Of a stretch of 64,000 nt of DNA, positions 24,660 through 33,022 are shown piece after piece; positions within the stretch are counted from its first letter, which is position 1, and each line of letters begins with the position of its first letter. Source of the DNA: Lachnospiraceae bacterium (GTDB taxonomy: Bacteria; Bacillota; Clostridia; Lachnospirales; Lachnospiraceae). The stretch is from contig JABZIZ010000013.1 in the NCBI GenBank assembly GCA_015258065.1, positions 11,153 through 75,152 of the forward strand. The letters run 5' to 3'. Position numbers and translations under genes: made by a program. The notes under the pieces are model-generated. The model had not been told where the DNA came from, did no database searches, and worked only from the letters and a program-made list of their open reading frames with translations.

Positions 24660-26789
24660 ATGCCCAATTCCTATCAGCTTTTTCATGACCAGACTTTGGA
24701 TTATATTCATCCCCTTCAACCGCTCCCGGAGGGAGAGGTAACCATCTCGCTAAGCGCGGAGAGCAACCAGATTGCAAGTGCGGTGCTCGTATATGAGAAA
24801 GAAGAGTACCCCATGAGCTTTGAGGGGACCTTCGGAAGTTTTGACTTCTATCATGCCACCGTCAGGCTTGGAACGGAACGGGTCGGGTATTCTTTTCGTG
24901 TTCAATTTCATGACGGCGCCATCAGGGGATATGACAGGAGCGGCCTGTTTTTCGAAAAAGGACAGGATCATTCTCAGAGACGTTTTTTCCTGACACCCGG
25001 ACTATCTACCCCGGATTGGGCGAAGGGCGCCGTGATGTATCAGATCCTGGTGGACCGTTTCTGCAACGGAGATCCCTCCAGTGACGTACTGAGCGATGAA
25101 TATGCCTATGGCGGGAGACATGTGCGAAGGGTGGACGACTGGAACCGCGTGCCGGATCCGCTTTCTGATTTTAATGAATTCTATGGAGGGGATCTGCAGG
25201 GGGTGATCAATAAGCTGGACTACCTGCAGGACCTGGGGATTGACGCCATCTATTTCAATCCGATCTTTGTTTCGCCTTCGAGCCATAAATATGACATTCA
25301 GGACTATGATCACGTTGATCCGCATTTTGGCAGGATCGTTTCCGATCGGGGCAAGCTCTTAGACCCGGACGATCAGGACAACCGGAATGCAACCAGATAT
25401 ATCGACCGGGTGACGAACAGGGAAAATCTGGAGGCGAGCGACAAGCTGTTTATTGAGCTGGTAGAAAAGGCGCATGAGAGAGGAATCAGAGTCATTCTGG
25501 ACGGCGTTTTCAATCACTGCGGCTCTTTTAACAAATGGTTGGATAAAGAGAGAATCTATGAAGGCAGGGCAGATTATCCGCACGGGGCTTATGTGGCGCA
25601 GGACTCGCCCTATCATGACTATTTTTCTTTTCATAAGCAGTCATGGCCCTATAATGGCAGCTATGAAGGTTGGTGGGGATACGACACGCTGCCGAAGCTG
25701 AACTATGAGGGCAGCGAGAAGCTCTGCAATTATATCCTTGAAATTGCAAAAAAATGGGTATCCCCTCCCTTTAATGCAGACGGGTGGAGGTTGGATGTAG
25801 CGGCTGATTTAGGACATTCGCCGGCATTTAATCATGAATTCTGGAGAAGATTCCGCAAGGCGGTCAAAGAGGCCAATCCGGAGGCGATTATCCTAGCGGA
25901 GCAGTACGGGGAATCGAAGCCCTGGCTTTTGGGAGATCAGTGGGACACGGTCATGAACTACGATGCGTTTATGGAACCGGTCACCTATTTCCTGACCGGA
26001 ATGGAAAAGCACTCGGACGAGTACCATCCGGAATTGGAGGGAAACGGGGATCAGTTCTGGCGGTCTCTTCTGTCTGAAATAGAAAAGAATTTCACAGTTC
26101 CTTCCCTTTATACTGCCATGAATGAATTGTCCAATCATGATCATTCCCGTTTTTTAACCAGGACAAACCACCTGGTGGGGAGAAGTGCCGAGCTGACGCC
26201 TCAGGCAGCTTCTCGCGGTGTACGGATGGACATTTTGCGACAGGCGGTGCTCATGCAGTTCACTCTGCCGGGCGCGCCGACCATTTATTACGGGGACGAA
26301 GCGGGTTTATGCGGTTTTACTGACCCGGATAATCGCAGAACGTACCCTTGGGGGAAGGAAGACCACGAACTGATCGCCTATCACAAAGAGTTGATTCGGA
26401 TCCATAAGGAAGTTGCCGAGCTCATGAACGGCTCACTTCGGATTGTACACTCGGAAGGCGCATTGATTGCATACGGCAGGTTCACGAGGGCAGGCGCATC
26501 GCTGATCGTGATCAATCGGAATTCGTATGCACTCACCAGAGATATGTTTGTAAAAATGCTGGGAGTTCCTACGGAATGCATCATGAGAAGGCTGATCATT
26601 TCGACAAAGGATGGCTATAGAAGCGAACCGGTGAAGGAGCAGGTGAGCGACGGACTCCTGACGCTTCAGATTCCTGCTATGTCAGCCCAGATTCTCCGTT
26701 ACAGCAGTGTGGACCATCTGACGGCGGAGGAGTTCTGGAAGAAGAACCAGATCCACTTTGGAGAAGAGAACCCCTTCCCCGAACGCTAG
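24660..26789 (+). CDS. GH13 alpha-amylase family enzyme (neopullulanase/cyclomaltodextrinase-like)
   Basis: Hydrolyses alpha-glucans. It has 709 aa without a signal peptide, so it is probably cytoplasmic. Residues 1-120 form a beta-sandwich like the N-domain of neopullulanases; the TIM barrel follows from AVMYQILVDRFCNGD. Catalytic residues: Asp379 in GWRLDVA (nucleophile), Glu414 in LAEQYGE (acid/base) and Asp494 in NHDHSR. ILDGVFNHCG is region I. The C-terminal beta-domain ends in NPFPER, and these last codons are part of the first unit of a 55-bp tandem repeat. Likely acts on maltodextrins or pullulan fragments; the exact activity is not decidable here. Confidence 0.92.
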   Translation: MPNSYQLFHDQTLDYIHPLQPLPEGEVTISLSAESNQIASAVLVYEKEEYPMSFEGTFGSFDFYHATVRLGTERVGYSFRVQFHDGAIRGYDRSGLFFEKGQDHSQRRFFLTPGLSTPDWAKGAVMYQILVDRFCNGDPSSDVLSDEYAYGGRHVRRVDDWNRVPDPLSDFNEFYGGDLQGVINKLDYLQDLGIDAIYFNPIFVSPSSHKYDIQDYDHVDPHFGRIVSDRGKLLDPDDQDNRNATRYIDRVTNRENLEASDKLFIELVEKAHERGIRVILDGVFNHCGSFNKWLDKERIYEGRADYPHGAYVAQDSPYHDYFSFHKQSWPYNGSYEGWWGYDTLPKLNYEGSEKLCNYILEIAKKWVSPPFNADGWRLDVAADLGHSPAFNHEFWRRFRKAVKEANPEAIILAEQYGESKPWLLGDQWDTVMNYDAFMEPVTYFLTGMEKHSDEYHPELEGNGDQFWRSLLSEIEKNFTVPSLYTAMNELSNHDHSRFLTRTNHLVGRSAELTPQAASRGVRMDILRQAVLMQFTLPGAPTIYYGDEAGLCGFTDPDNRRTYPWGKEDHELIAYHKELIRIHKEVAELMNGSLRIVHSEGALIAYGRFTRAGASLIVINRNSYALTRDMFVKMLGVPTECIMRRLIISTKDGYRSEPVKEQVSDGLLTLQIPAMSAQILRYSSVDHLTAEEFWKKNQIHFGEENPFPER

Positions 26790-26985
26790 GCAGGATAAAA
26801 TCTTGTACACAACCGGGTAAGAGAACCTCTTCCCCGGACTCTAGGTGGGATAAAATCTTGTACACAACCGGGTAAGAGAACCTCTTCCCCGGGTTCCGGA
26901 TAGGATCAAATCTTGTACACAACCGGGGAAGAGAACCTCTTCCCCAGGTTCCGGATAGGATCAAATCTTGTACACAACCGGGGAA
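26766..26985 (+). repeat. 55-bp x4 tandem repeat with hairpins, GH13-fba junction
   Basis: Four contiguous 55-bp units (26766, 26821, 26876, 26931) share GAGAACCTCTTCCCC at the start and ATCTTGTACACAACCGGG near the end. The first unit contains the last eight codons and stop of the GH13 gene. Each unit junction forms a hairpin, best seen as GGGGAAGAG-AAC-CTCTTCCCC, extendable by AACC/GGTT with one bulge. The fourth unit ends at the fba promoter. Confidence 0.95.
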
Positions 26986-26996
26986 GAGGGTATAAT
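26968..26996 (+). promoter_or_regulatory. Promoter of fba, -35 inside the last repeat unit
   Basis: TTGTAC (26968-26973), a 17-bp spacer and a perfect TATAAT (26991-26996). TTGTAC occurs in all four 55-bp units, but only the last is followed by TATAAT. Confidence 0.7.
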
Positions 26997-27010
26997 AAAA
27001 ACGCAATAGA

Positions 27011-27069
27011 AACCGGAAATGGTTTCCGGAGGGAACTGGAAGATTGGGTTTCCGGAAGGAACTGGGAGA
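27011..27069 (+). promoter_or_regulatory. Leader of fba with competing hairpin arms and a 26-bp repeat
   Basis: CCGGAAA (27013-27019) can pair with TTTCCGG at 27023-27029 or with the second TTTCCGG at 27049-27055. The two 3' arms belong to a 26-bp tandem repeat (GGTTTCCGGAGGGAACTGG and GGTTTCCGGAAGGAACTGGG). The leader lies between the predicted transcript start and the aldolase ribosome site. Confidence 0.5.
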
Positions 27070-27084
27070 AAGGAAGGTATCGAT

Positions 27085-28020
27085 ATGCCCTTAGTTACAT
27101 CTACAGAAATGTTCAAAAAAGCATACAATGGAGGATACGCTGTCGGCGCATTCAATATCAACAATATGGAGATCGTTCAGGCGATTACCGAAGCGGCGAG
27201 CGAACTTCATTCCCCGGTTATTCTGCAGGCTTCACAGGGGGCGAGGAAATATGCGAACTCTGTTTACTTGAGAAAATTGGTGGAAGCGGCAGTAGAGCTG
27301 TGTGATATTCCGATCGTACTGCATCTGGACCATGGCGCAGATTTTGACGTTTGCAAAGACTGCGTAGATAACGGCTTTACTTCTGTCATGATTGATTATT
27401 CCAGCCATTCTTTTGAGGACAATATTGCAGAATCCAAGAAAGTGGCGGAATATGCGCATGCGCATGGCGTAGTGGTAGAGGCTGAGTTAGGGACGCTTGC
27501 CGGAATCGAAGATGCGGTCAGCGTGGATGCGGAAAAGGCAATGTTTACCGATCCGGATCAGGTAGAGGAATTTGTGCACAAGACCGGAGTGGACTCTCTG
27601 GCAATTGCCATCGGAACCAGCCATGGTGCTTATAAATTCAAACCCGGCACCGATCCGAAGCTTCGTCTGGATATTCTGGAAGAGGTCAAGAAACGTTTGC
27701 CCGGCTTCCCGATTGTTCTGCACGGATCTTCCTCCGTACCGCAGGAATATGTGAAGATCATCAATGCCAATGGCGGACAGTTGAAGGATGCCATCGGTAT
27801 TCCGGAAGAACAGCTTAGAGAAGCGGCGAAGAGCGCAGTTTGCAAAATCAACATTGATTCGGACCTGCGTCTGGGCATGACAGCGGGAATTCGTCAGCAT
27901 TTTGCGGAGCATCCCGATCATTTTGATCCCAGACAGTATCTCGGAGACGGCAGGCAATACGTGAAGGATATCGTTCATCACAAAATTGTAGAAGTTCTTG
28001 GATCGGACGGAAAAGCTTAA
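27085..28020 (+). CDS. fba: Class II fructose-bisphosphate aldolase
   Basis: Zinc-dependent cleavage of fructose 1,6-bisphosphate in glycolysis. It has 311 aa from ATG 27085, seven bases after AGGAAGG. The fold starts MPLVTSTEMFKKAYNGGYAV; zinc ligands lie in VLHLDHGADFD, EAELGTLAG, GTSHGAYKFKPG and VLHGSSSVP. The product fits the common clostridial class II enzyme. It has its own promoter and is followed by a hairpin abutting greA. Confidence 0.97.
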   Translation: MPLVTSTEMFKKAYNGGYAVGAFNINNMEIVQAITEAASELHSPVILQASQGARKYANSVYLRKLVEAAVELCDIPIVLHLDHGADFDVCKDCVDNGFTSVMIDYSSHSFEDNIAESKKVAEYAHAHGVVVEAELGTLAGIEDAVSVDAEKAMFTDPDQVEEFVHKTGVDSLAIAIGTSHGAYKFKPGTDPKLRLDILEEVKKRLPGFPIVLHGSSSVPQEYVKIINANGGQLKDAIGIPEEQLREAAKSAVCKINIDSDLRLGMTAGIRQHFAEHPDHFDPRQYLGDGRQYVKDIVHHKIVEVLGSDGKA

Positions 28021-28029
28021 CAAGGAGTT

Positions 28030-28057
28030 GGCCCCGGACAACAACCGGGGCCGTTTT
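28030..28057 (+). terminator. Hairpin after fba that also covers the greA ribosome site
   Basis: A perfect 8-bp GC-only stem GGCCCCGG (28030-28037) / CCGGGGCC (28045-28052) with a 7-nt loop and GTTTT. It ends 4 bp before the greA ATG, and its 3' arm holds the only SD-like GGGG. Confidence 0.8.
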
Positions 28058-28060
28058 CAA

Positions 28061-28576
28061 ATGCATAATGAATTAACCCGCAAAGACATTGCGGATATGG
28101 AAGCAGAAATCGAACATCGCAAGATCGTCGTGCGCAAAGAGCTTTTGGAACATGTGAAAGAAGCACGGGCGCAGGGCGATCTTAGCGAGAATTTTGAATA
28201 TTACGCCGCCAAAAAAGCCAAGAATGAAAATGAAAGCCGGATTCGCTTTCTGGAGCGTATGATCAAGACCGCACGGGTGATTGAAGACCATACTGCTAAA
28301 GAAGAAGCAGGTATGAACAAGACGGTGAAAGTGCGGATCTGCGAGATTGGTGCAGAAGACGGAGATGAGGAGACGTATAAAATCGTCACCACCATGCGAG
28401 GAGATTCTTTGAAGGGGCTAATCAGCATTGAATCGCCCCTGGGAAAGGCATTGATCGGACACAAGGCAGGGGACCGCGTACGCGTGAGCGTCAGTCCGGA
28501 TTACAGCTACGAAGCAGTGATTTTATCGGTAGAAGACACGGGACTCAGTGAAACGGATGCGCTGAGAAATTATTAA
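28061..28576 (+). CDS. greA: Transcription elongation factor GreA
   Basis: Rescues backtracked RNA polymerase by stimulating transcript cleavage. About 171 aa. The N-terminal coiled coil reads MEAEIEHRKIVVRKELLEHV with tip acidic residues in EARAQGDLSENFEYYAA; the C-terminal FKBP-like domain holds SPLGKALIGHKAGDRV. The ATG at 28061 is fixed by homology (LTRKDIADMEAEIEHRK), yet no free SD is present: GGGG lies within the fba terminator stem. The LCP gene follows with 2 bp spacing. Confidence 0.93.
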   Translation: MHNELTRKDIADMEAEIEHRKIVVRKELLEHVKEARAQGDLSENFEYYAAKKAKNENESRIRFLERMIKTARVIEDHTAKEEAGMNKTVKVRICEIGAEDGDEETYKIVTTMRGDSLKGLISIESPLGKALIGHKAGDRVRVSVSPDYSYEAVILSVEDTGLSETDALRNY

Positions 28577-28578
28577 AG

Positions 28579-30246
28579 ATGTCAAAAGAGCAAAAAGAAG
28601 CGCCGAAAATCGAAGAAAAATCGAATCCGAAAAACAATCCGAAGGTCGAAGTAAAAACGGAATCGAAGCTGAATTCCAAGGCAAATTCGAAAATGGAATC
28701 GAAGCCGGAAGCAAAGCCGGATTCCAAGGCGAATTCGAAAGCGGAATCGACAACAGAAACAACGCCGGATGCAAAAGCAAAAACAGATTTGAAAACCGAA
28801 GAGAAGGATGCGGGAGTTCATGTGGCATCCAATCTGGGATTTGCAGGCGATCCGGGCAAGCAGAAAAGACTGTTTCGCAGGATTGTTTATACATTGGAAG
28901 TGGTGGTGCTCCTTACAGCAGCGATCGTGCTGTTTCTTTTGACCAAGGTGGAGCGGATCCACCATGCCACCATCAAGGAAGAACAGCTGGTGAAAGACAG
29001 CGTGAGCCAGACGGTGCAGGAATCGGCGCAAAGCGGATCGATGCGAAAATATACGACGATTGCTTTTTTTGGCGTAGACACCAGAAAGGGAGAGCTGGAA
29101 TCCAATACACGAACCGATTCCATTATTTTGGTTTCCATCAACCAGGATACGGGAAAGGTTCGCATGGCTTCCGTATACAGGGATACCTTTCTGAACACAG
29201 GAAACGGTTTTTACAACAAGGCGAATTCTGCCTATTCAAACGGCGGCCCGGAGCAGGCGCTTCGGATGCTGAATATGAATTTGGACCTGAACGTAACAGA
29301 CTTTGTGACGGTCGGTTTTGGCGCCCTGGCGGATACCATTGACGCGCTGGGCGGCGTGGACGTGGATGTAGAAGAGGCGGAAATCAAATACCTCAACGAC
29401 TACGGCACGATCATGGGCAAACAGCAGAAACGGGAGTTTGTACCGGTGACGGAGCCGGGGATGCAGACGTTAGACGGTTTACAGGCAACGGCCTATTGCC
29501 GGATTCGTTACACGGCAGGAGACGATTATAGAAGGACGGAGAGACAGAGACTGGTTCTTTCCAAGATGTTTGAAAAAGCAAGACGCGCCACTCCTGCACA
29601 GCTCAATACCATCGCCAATAGTGTCTTTGGAGAAATGTACACCTCACTGACTCTGTCCGAGCTTCTGTCCTATGTGGCGGATGCAGGAAAGTACAGCATC
29701 GTCGGGCAGACGGGATTTCCGGATGAGGAACACAGAGAGGGGAAGAACATCCGGGCCAAGGGCAGCGTGGTGGTTCCGGAAACGCTTTACGAGGCGGTCA
29801 TACAGTTGCACAGCTTTCTTTATGAAGACGAATCCTATGTGCCTTCGAATGAGGTGCAGGAGATCAGTGACGCCATTGAAGAAGCGGCAGGCGGGAAGAA
29901 GACCCCCGCGGAGACCACAGTGACAACACCAAGGGTGAAACCGAAGGAAAGCACAACCCAAACCCCGCAAACACCGCAAACACAGCCTTCTCTTCCGCAG
30001 GGAGATCCTGCGGCGCAGATCAAGGCTATGCAAGAAGCGGGATATCGTTTTGATGCGGCAAGCGGACAATGGATTCATGGTGCAACAGGGCTTCCTTACG
30101 GAGTGACGGCACCGCAGACCCCGCAAACACCACAGACTCCGCAAACGCCGCAGACCCCGCAAACACCACAGACGCCGCAGGCGACACCATCACCGCAGGT
30201 GCCACAAGCTACGCAAACACAGGAACAGCCCGCAGCGACGCCGTGA
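28579..30246 (+). CDS. LytR-CpsA-Psr (LCP) family cell-wall glycopolymer ligase
   Basis: Membrane-anchored phosphotransferase family that attaches polymers to peptidoglycan. It has 555 aa. Residues 1-78 are a K/S/E/N-rich cytoplasmic low-complexity tail, then a transmembrane helix (about 102-122). The extracellular LCP domain shows FFGVDTRKGELESNTRTDSI, MASVYRDTFLN and DDYRRTERQRLVL, with the conserved Arg/Asp residues. The C-terminus after about residue 440 is P/T/Q-rich, including PQT repeats from a 9-bp unit (about 30108-30180), suitable for spanning the wall. It starts 2 bp after greA. Confidence 0.9.
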   Translation: MSKEQKEAPKIEEKSNPKNNPKVEVKTESKLNSKANSKMESKPEAKPDSKANSKAESTTETTPDAKAKTDLKTEEKDAGVHVASNLGFAGDPGKQKRLFRRIVYTLEVVVLLTAAIVLFLLTKVERIHHATIKEEQLVKDSVSQTVQESAQSGSMRKYTTIAFFGVDTRKGELESNTRTDSIILVSINQDTGKVRMASVYRDTFLNTGNGFYNKANSAYSNGGPEQALRMLNMNLDLNVTDFVTVGFGALADTIDALGGVDVDVEEAEIKYLNDYGTIMGKQQKREFVPVTEPGMQTLDGLQATAYCRIRYTAGDDYRRTERQRLVLSKMFEKARRATPAQLNTIANSVFGEMYTSLTLSELLSYVADAGKYSIVGQTGFPDEEHREGKNIRAKGSVVVPETLYEAVIQLHSFLYEDESYVPSNEVQEISDAIEEAAGGKKTPAETTVTTPRVKPKESTTQTPQTPQTQPSLPQGDPAAQIKAMQEAGYRFDAASGQWIHGATGLPYGVTAPQTPQTPQTPQTPQTPQTPQTPQATPSPQVPQATQTQEQPAATP

Positions 30247-30320
30247 GAAGGACCAACAAGCATCTCCCCGGGCGATAGAATTTAACCGCAGGGGACCAGG
30301 ACGAACAACAGGAGAACGAC

Positions 30321-31526
30321 ATGGTAAATGTACAGCAGATTGGAGAAGATACTTACTGGGCAGGCTCCAGCGACAGAAGACTGAGCAGATTTGAAAATCT
30401 GTTTCCTCTGCCGCATGGTGTTTCTTATAACTGCTATCTGATTCGGGATGAAAAGACTGCCCTGCTCGATACGGCGGATGTCACGGTAAAGAGCCAGTTT
30501 ATGGAAAACATCGTGGCTGCTTTGCAGGGAAGAAAGCTGGACTATCTGGTTCTGCATCATGTGGAACCGGATCATTGCTCGCAGGTACAGGCGGTTTTAG
30601 ACGTCTATCCGGATGTGACGCTGGTGGGAAATGAAAAAACGTTTCGTATTCTGGACCAGTTTTTTACCGGAACGAAAAACTGTGCCAAGAAGACAGTGGC
30701 AGACGGAGATGTACTAGAGCTGGGGAAGCATAAGCTCCAGTTTGTGTTGACGCCGATGCTGCACTGGCCGGAAACCATGATGAGTTTTGATGCAGTCACC
30801 GGTGCGCTTTTCTCAGGAGATGTGTTCGGAACCTTCGGCGCTGTAGATACCGGCATTTTTGCAGATGAGTGCGACTTTAAAACGGTCTTTCTGGATGACA
30901 GCAGACGCTATTATGCAAATATTGTCGGCAAATACGGCGTGCAGGCGCAGGCGGGACTGAAAAAAACGGCAGGACTGGACATCCGTATGATTTGTCCGCT
31001 GCACGGTCCGGTGTGGCGCAGCAATATTGATTGGATCCTCCAAAAATATCAGAAGTGGACGACCTGGACGCCGGAGGAAGAGGGATATACCATTGTTTAC
31101 GGCTCCATGTACGGACATACCGCTTCTGCAGCGGAAGCCGCAGCGGCCTATATCCAGAAGAAAAGTGGAAAACCGGTTCGCGTCTATGATGTATCCGAGA
31201 CGCACACCTCGTATTTGATATCGGAAATCTGGCGCTTCTCCAGGGTCCTGCTCTTCTGCCCGACCTATAACGGGGGAATCTATCCGGAGATGGAGGCGCT
31301 GGTCCGGGATATCATCGCGCTCGGTGTGCAGAATAGAATCTTCGGTTTGGCGGAGAATGGTTCCTGGGCGCCCCAGGCAGGTAAAAAGATACAGAAAGAA
31401 CTGGAAGCCTTAAAAAACTGCAAGGTGGCAGAAGATATTCTCAGCTTCAAGGGGGCTCTCCACGAGGCGGATGAGGAGAGGATGCAGGCGTGGGCAGACG
31501 CTGTGATGAGCGCTACCCTTTCCTAA
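30321..31526 (+). CDS. Flavodiiron protein (A-type flavoprotein)
   Basis: Reduces O2 to water or NO to N2O in anaerobes. It has 401 aa. The N-terminal metallo-beta-lactamase-like domain carries the diiron ligands in HHVEPDHCSQ, MLHWPETM and CPLHGPVW; the C-terminal flavodoxin domain begins IVYGSMYGHT with FMN-binding CPTYNGGIYPEM and ENGSWAPQ. No rubredoxin domain is fused. CAGGAG precedes the ATG. Together with Hcp it suggests exposure to oxygen and nitric oxide. Confidence 0.95.
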   Translation: MVNVQQIGEDTYWAGSSDRRLSRFENLFPLPHGVSYNCYLIRDEKTALLDTADVTVKSQFMENIVAALQGRKLDYLVLHHVEPDHCSQVQAVLDVYPDVTLVGNEKTFRILDQFFTGTKNCAKKTVADGDVLELGKHKLQFVLTPMLHWPETMMSFDAVTGALFSGDVFGTFGAVDTGIFADECDFKTVFLDDSRRYYANIVGKYGVQAQAGLKKTAGLDIRMICPLHGPVWRSNIDWILQKYQKWTTWTPEEEGYTIVYGSMYGHTASAAEAAAAYIQKKSGKPVRVYDVSETHTSYLISEIWRFSRVLLFCPTYNGGIYPEMEALVRDIIALGVQNRIFGLAENGSWAPQAGKKIQKELEALKNCKVAEDILSFKGALHEADEERMQAWADAVMSATLS

Positions 31527-31623
31527 GGATTCCTGATTTTACAGGGCATCAATTGGATGATCCCTGCCTTTGTGATGCAAGAAAAGCGGTGATTCTGTAC
31601 TCCTCAGATGTGCAAACGCTTTT

Positions 31624-31652
31624 TTGACCACCTGATTGGATTGTGATATATT
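31624..31652 (+). promoter_or_regulatory. Promoter of the BTAD regulator gene
   Basis: TTGACC (31624-31629), a 17-bp spacer and TATATT (31647-31652) with an extended TGA before it. The start codon follows about 40 bp later. Confidence 0.8.
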
Positions 31653-31693
31653 AGACTATTAGTGACACGTTTGAATGGAGGGCAGATTCTTTC

Positions 31694-32905
31694 ATGGAGC
31701 AACTGAAGGTATATATGCTGGGTGGATTTCGTATGTCGTATGACGGGAGAGAGATTGCGCTCGGTCGGAATACGACAGCTAAATTCGTCCAGCTTTTGCA
31801 ACTCATCTGGCTGAGTGGCAGCGAGGGGGTAACCAAGGATCGTTTGATGCACACGCTTTACGAAGGGGAAGAGCGTGCCAACATGAACAACAGCATGAAC
31901 AATTTGATCTACCAAATGCGCAGGCAGATGGTTCGTGCCGGACTTCCCGAGATGGATTATATCATTAAGAAACAGGGAGCTTATTATCCGGATCCTAAGG
32001 TGTCGATGACCCTGGATGTCGATGAATTTAAGAAGCTGGTTGCAAGCGCAGGAGAGGCGGGCAGTGAGTCCGAGCGGTTTGTTCTGTATTCCCAGGCGTT
32101 TGAACTCTTTCAGGGAACACTTTTGCCGGAGCTCTCCACGGAAATCTGGGTGATTACCAGAAACGTTGCCATCCAGGATTTGTTTGATGAAACGGCAGAG
32201 TGGTTGGGAGGCTACCTGAAGGAGAAGGGAGACTACCAGCAGATGCTTCAGATTTACCAGCGGGCTTCGGATTATTTTCCGGATCGCGACTGGCAGGTCG
32301 GTCAGATCGAGGCTTTGATTTATCAGGGGAACTTCAAAGAGGCGTATCGCCTTTATGACAAAACGGTACGCTATTATGAAGAAGAATTGGGCATTACGGC
32401 CTCACAGAAATTATTAGACTGCTATCAGGTCATTCGAGAGAAATTAAATTCGGAGCCGGGGCGGATCAGTGAGATTCAGGATGACCTGCTGCAGACCAGG
32501 CGGGTGGTGGAAGCCGGTCAGGATGCAGGAGCCTATGATTGCTCCTACCCCAGTTTTATCGATGCTTATCATATTTTGAGCAGGAACATGGAGCGGAGCG
32601 GAGATTCCGTTTTCATGATGCTTTGTACGCTTGTGGATTATGAGGGGAAGCTCATCCGCAATGAGGAAAAGAGAAACGGAAGATCGGAAGCGCTGGCTTC
32701 CGCCATCCATCTTTCTTTAAGACAGGGAGATGTTTTTTGCAAATACAATGCCTCCCAGTATCTGGTGCTTTTAACGGGAACCAGTAGAGAAGACTGCGAT
32801 ACGGTATACCGCAGAATTGAGAACAAACTAAAGGATCTGGCCGGAAACCGGGCGGAGATGAAGTATAGCGTGGTTTCTTTGGCGGAACTCAAACAGCCTG
32901 CATAA
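31694..32905 (+). CDS. BTAD-type transcriptional regulator with degenerate GGDEF-like tail
   Basis: A protein of 403 aa. Residues 1-90 form an OmpR-like winged helix (LKVYMLGGFRMSYDGREIAL, then TKDRLMHTLYEGEE); residues about 100-250 form the bacterial transcriptional activator (BTAD) TPR-like helices (YQRASDYFPDRDWQVGQIEAL). The C-terminal 120 residues resemble a decayed GGDEF domain (LRQGDVFCKYNASQYLVLLT where GGDEF proteins have RYGGDEF), lacking catalytic residues. Such proteins are frequent in Lachnospiraceae; targets are unknown. It has its own strong promoter, upstream of the second ftsH. Confidence 0.82.
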   Translation: MEQLKVYMLGGFRMSYDGREIALGRNTTAKFVQLLQLIWLSGSEGVTKDRLMHTLYEGEERANMNNSMNNLIYQMRRQMVRAGLPEMDYIIKKQGAYYPDPKVSMTLDVDEFKKLVASAGEAGSESERFVLYSQAFELFQGTLLPELSTEIWVITRNVAIQDLFDETAEWLGGYLKEKGDYQQMLQIYQRASDYFPDRDWQVGQIEALIYQGNFKEAYRLYDKTVRYYEEELGITASQKLLDCYQVIREKLNSEPGRISEIQDDLLQTRRVVEAGQDAGAYDCSYPSFIDAYHILSRNMERSGDSVFMMLCTLVDYEGKLIRNEEKRNGRSEALASAIHLSLRQGDVFCKYNASQYLVLLTGTSREDCDTVYRRIENKLKDLAGNRAEMKYSVVSLAELKQPA

Positions 32906-32951
32906 GGCTACTCTTGAAGCAGAACAGAGAACGATTCTGCAGACGGAAGTG

Positions 32952-32985
32952 AAAAGCGCGCGCGTACTGACTGCGGGTGCTTTTT
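32952..32985 (+). terminator. Probable terminator after the BTAD gene
   Basis: AAAAGCGCGCGC (32952-32963) pairs with GCGGGTGCTTTT with one mismatch and one G-U, 7-9 nt loop, ending in TTTTT. It lies 38 bp before ftsH copy 2. Confidence 0.55.
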
Positions 32986-33022
32986 CTGCTCTTATGCCGA
33001 AGAATTCTTTGGGAGAACACAG

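Noticed and set aside
26766..26985. 55-bp repeats as a CRISPR or IS array
   Set aside because: Units are head-to-tail without spacers, start within a coding end and carry no transposase.
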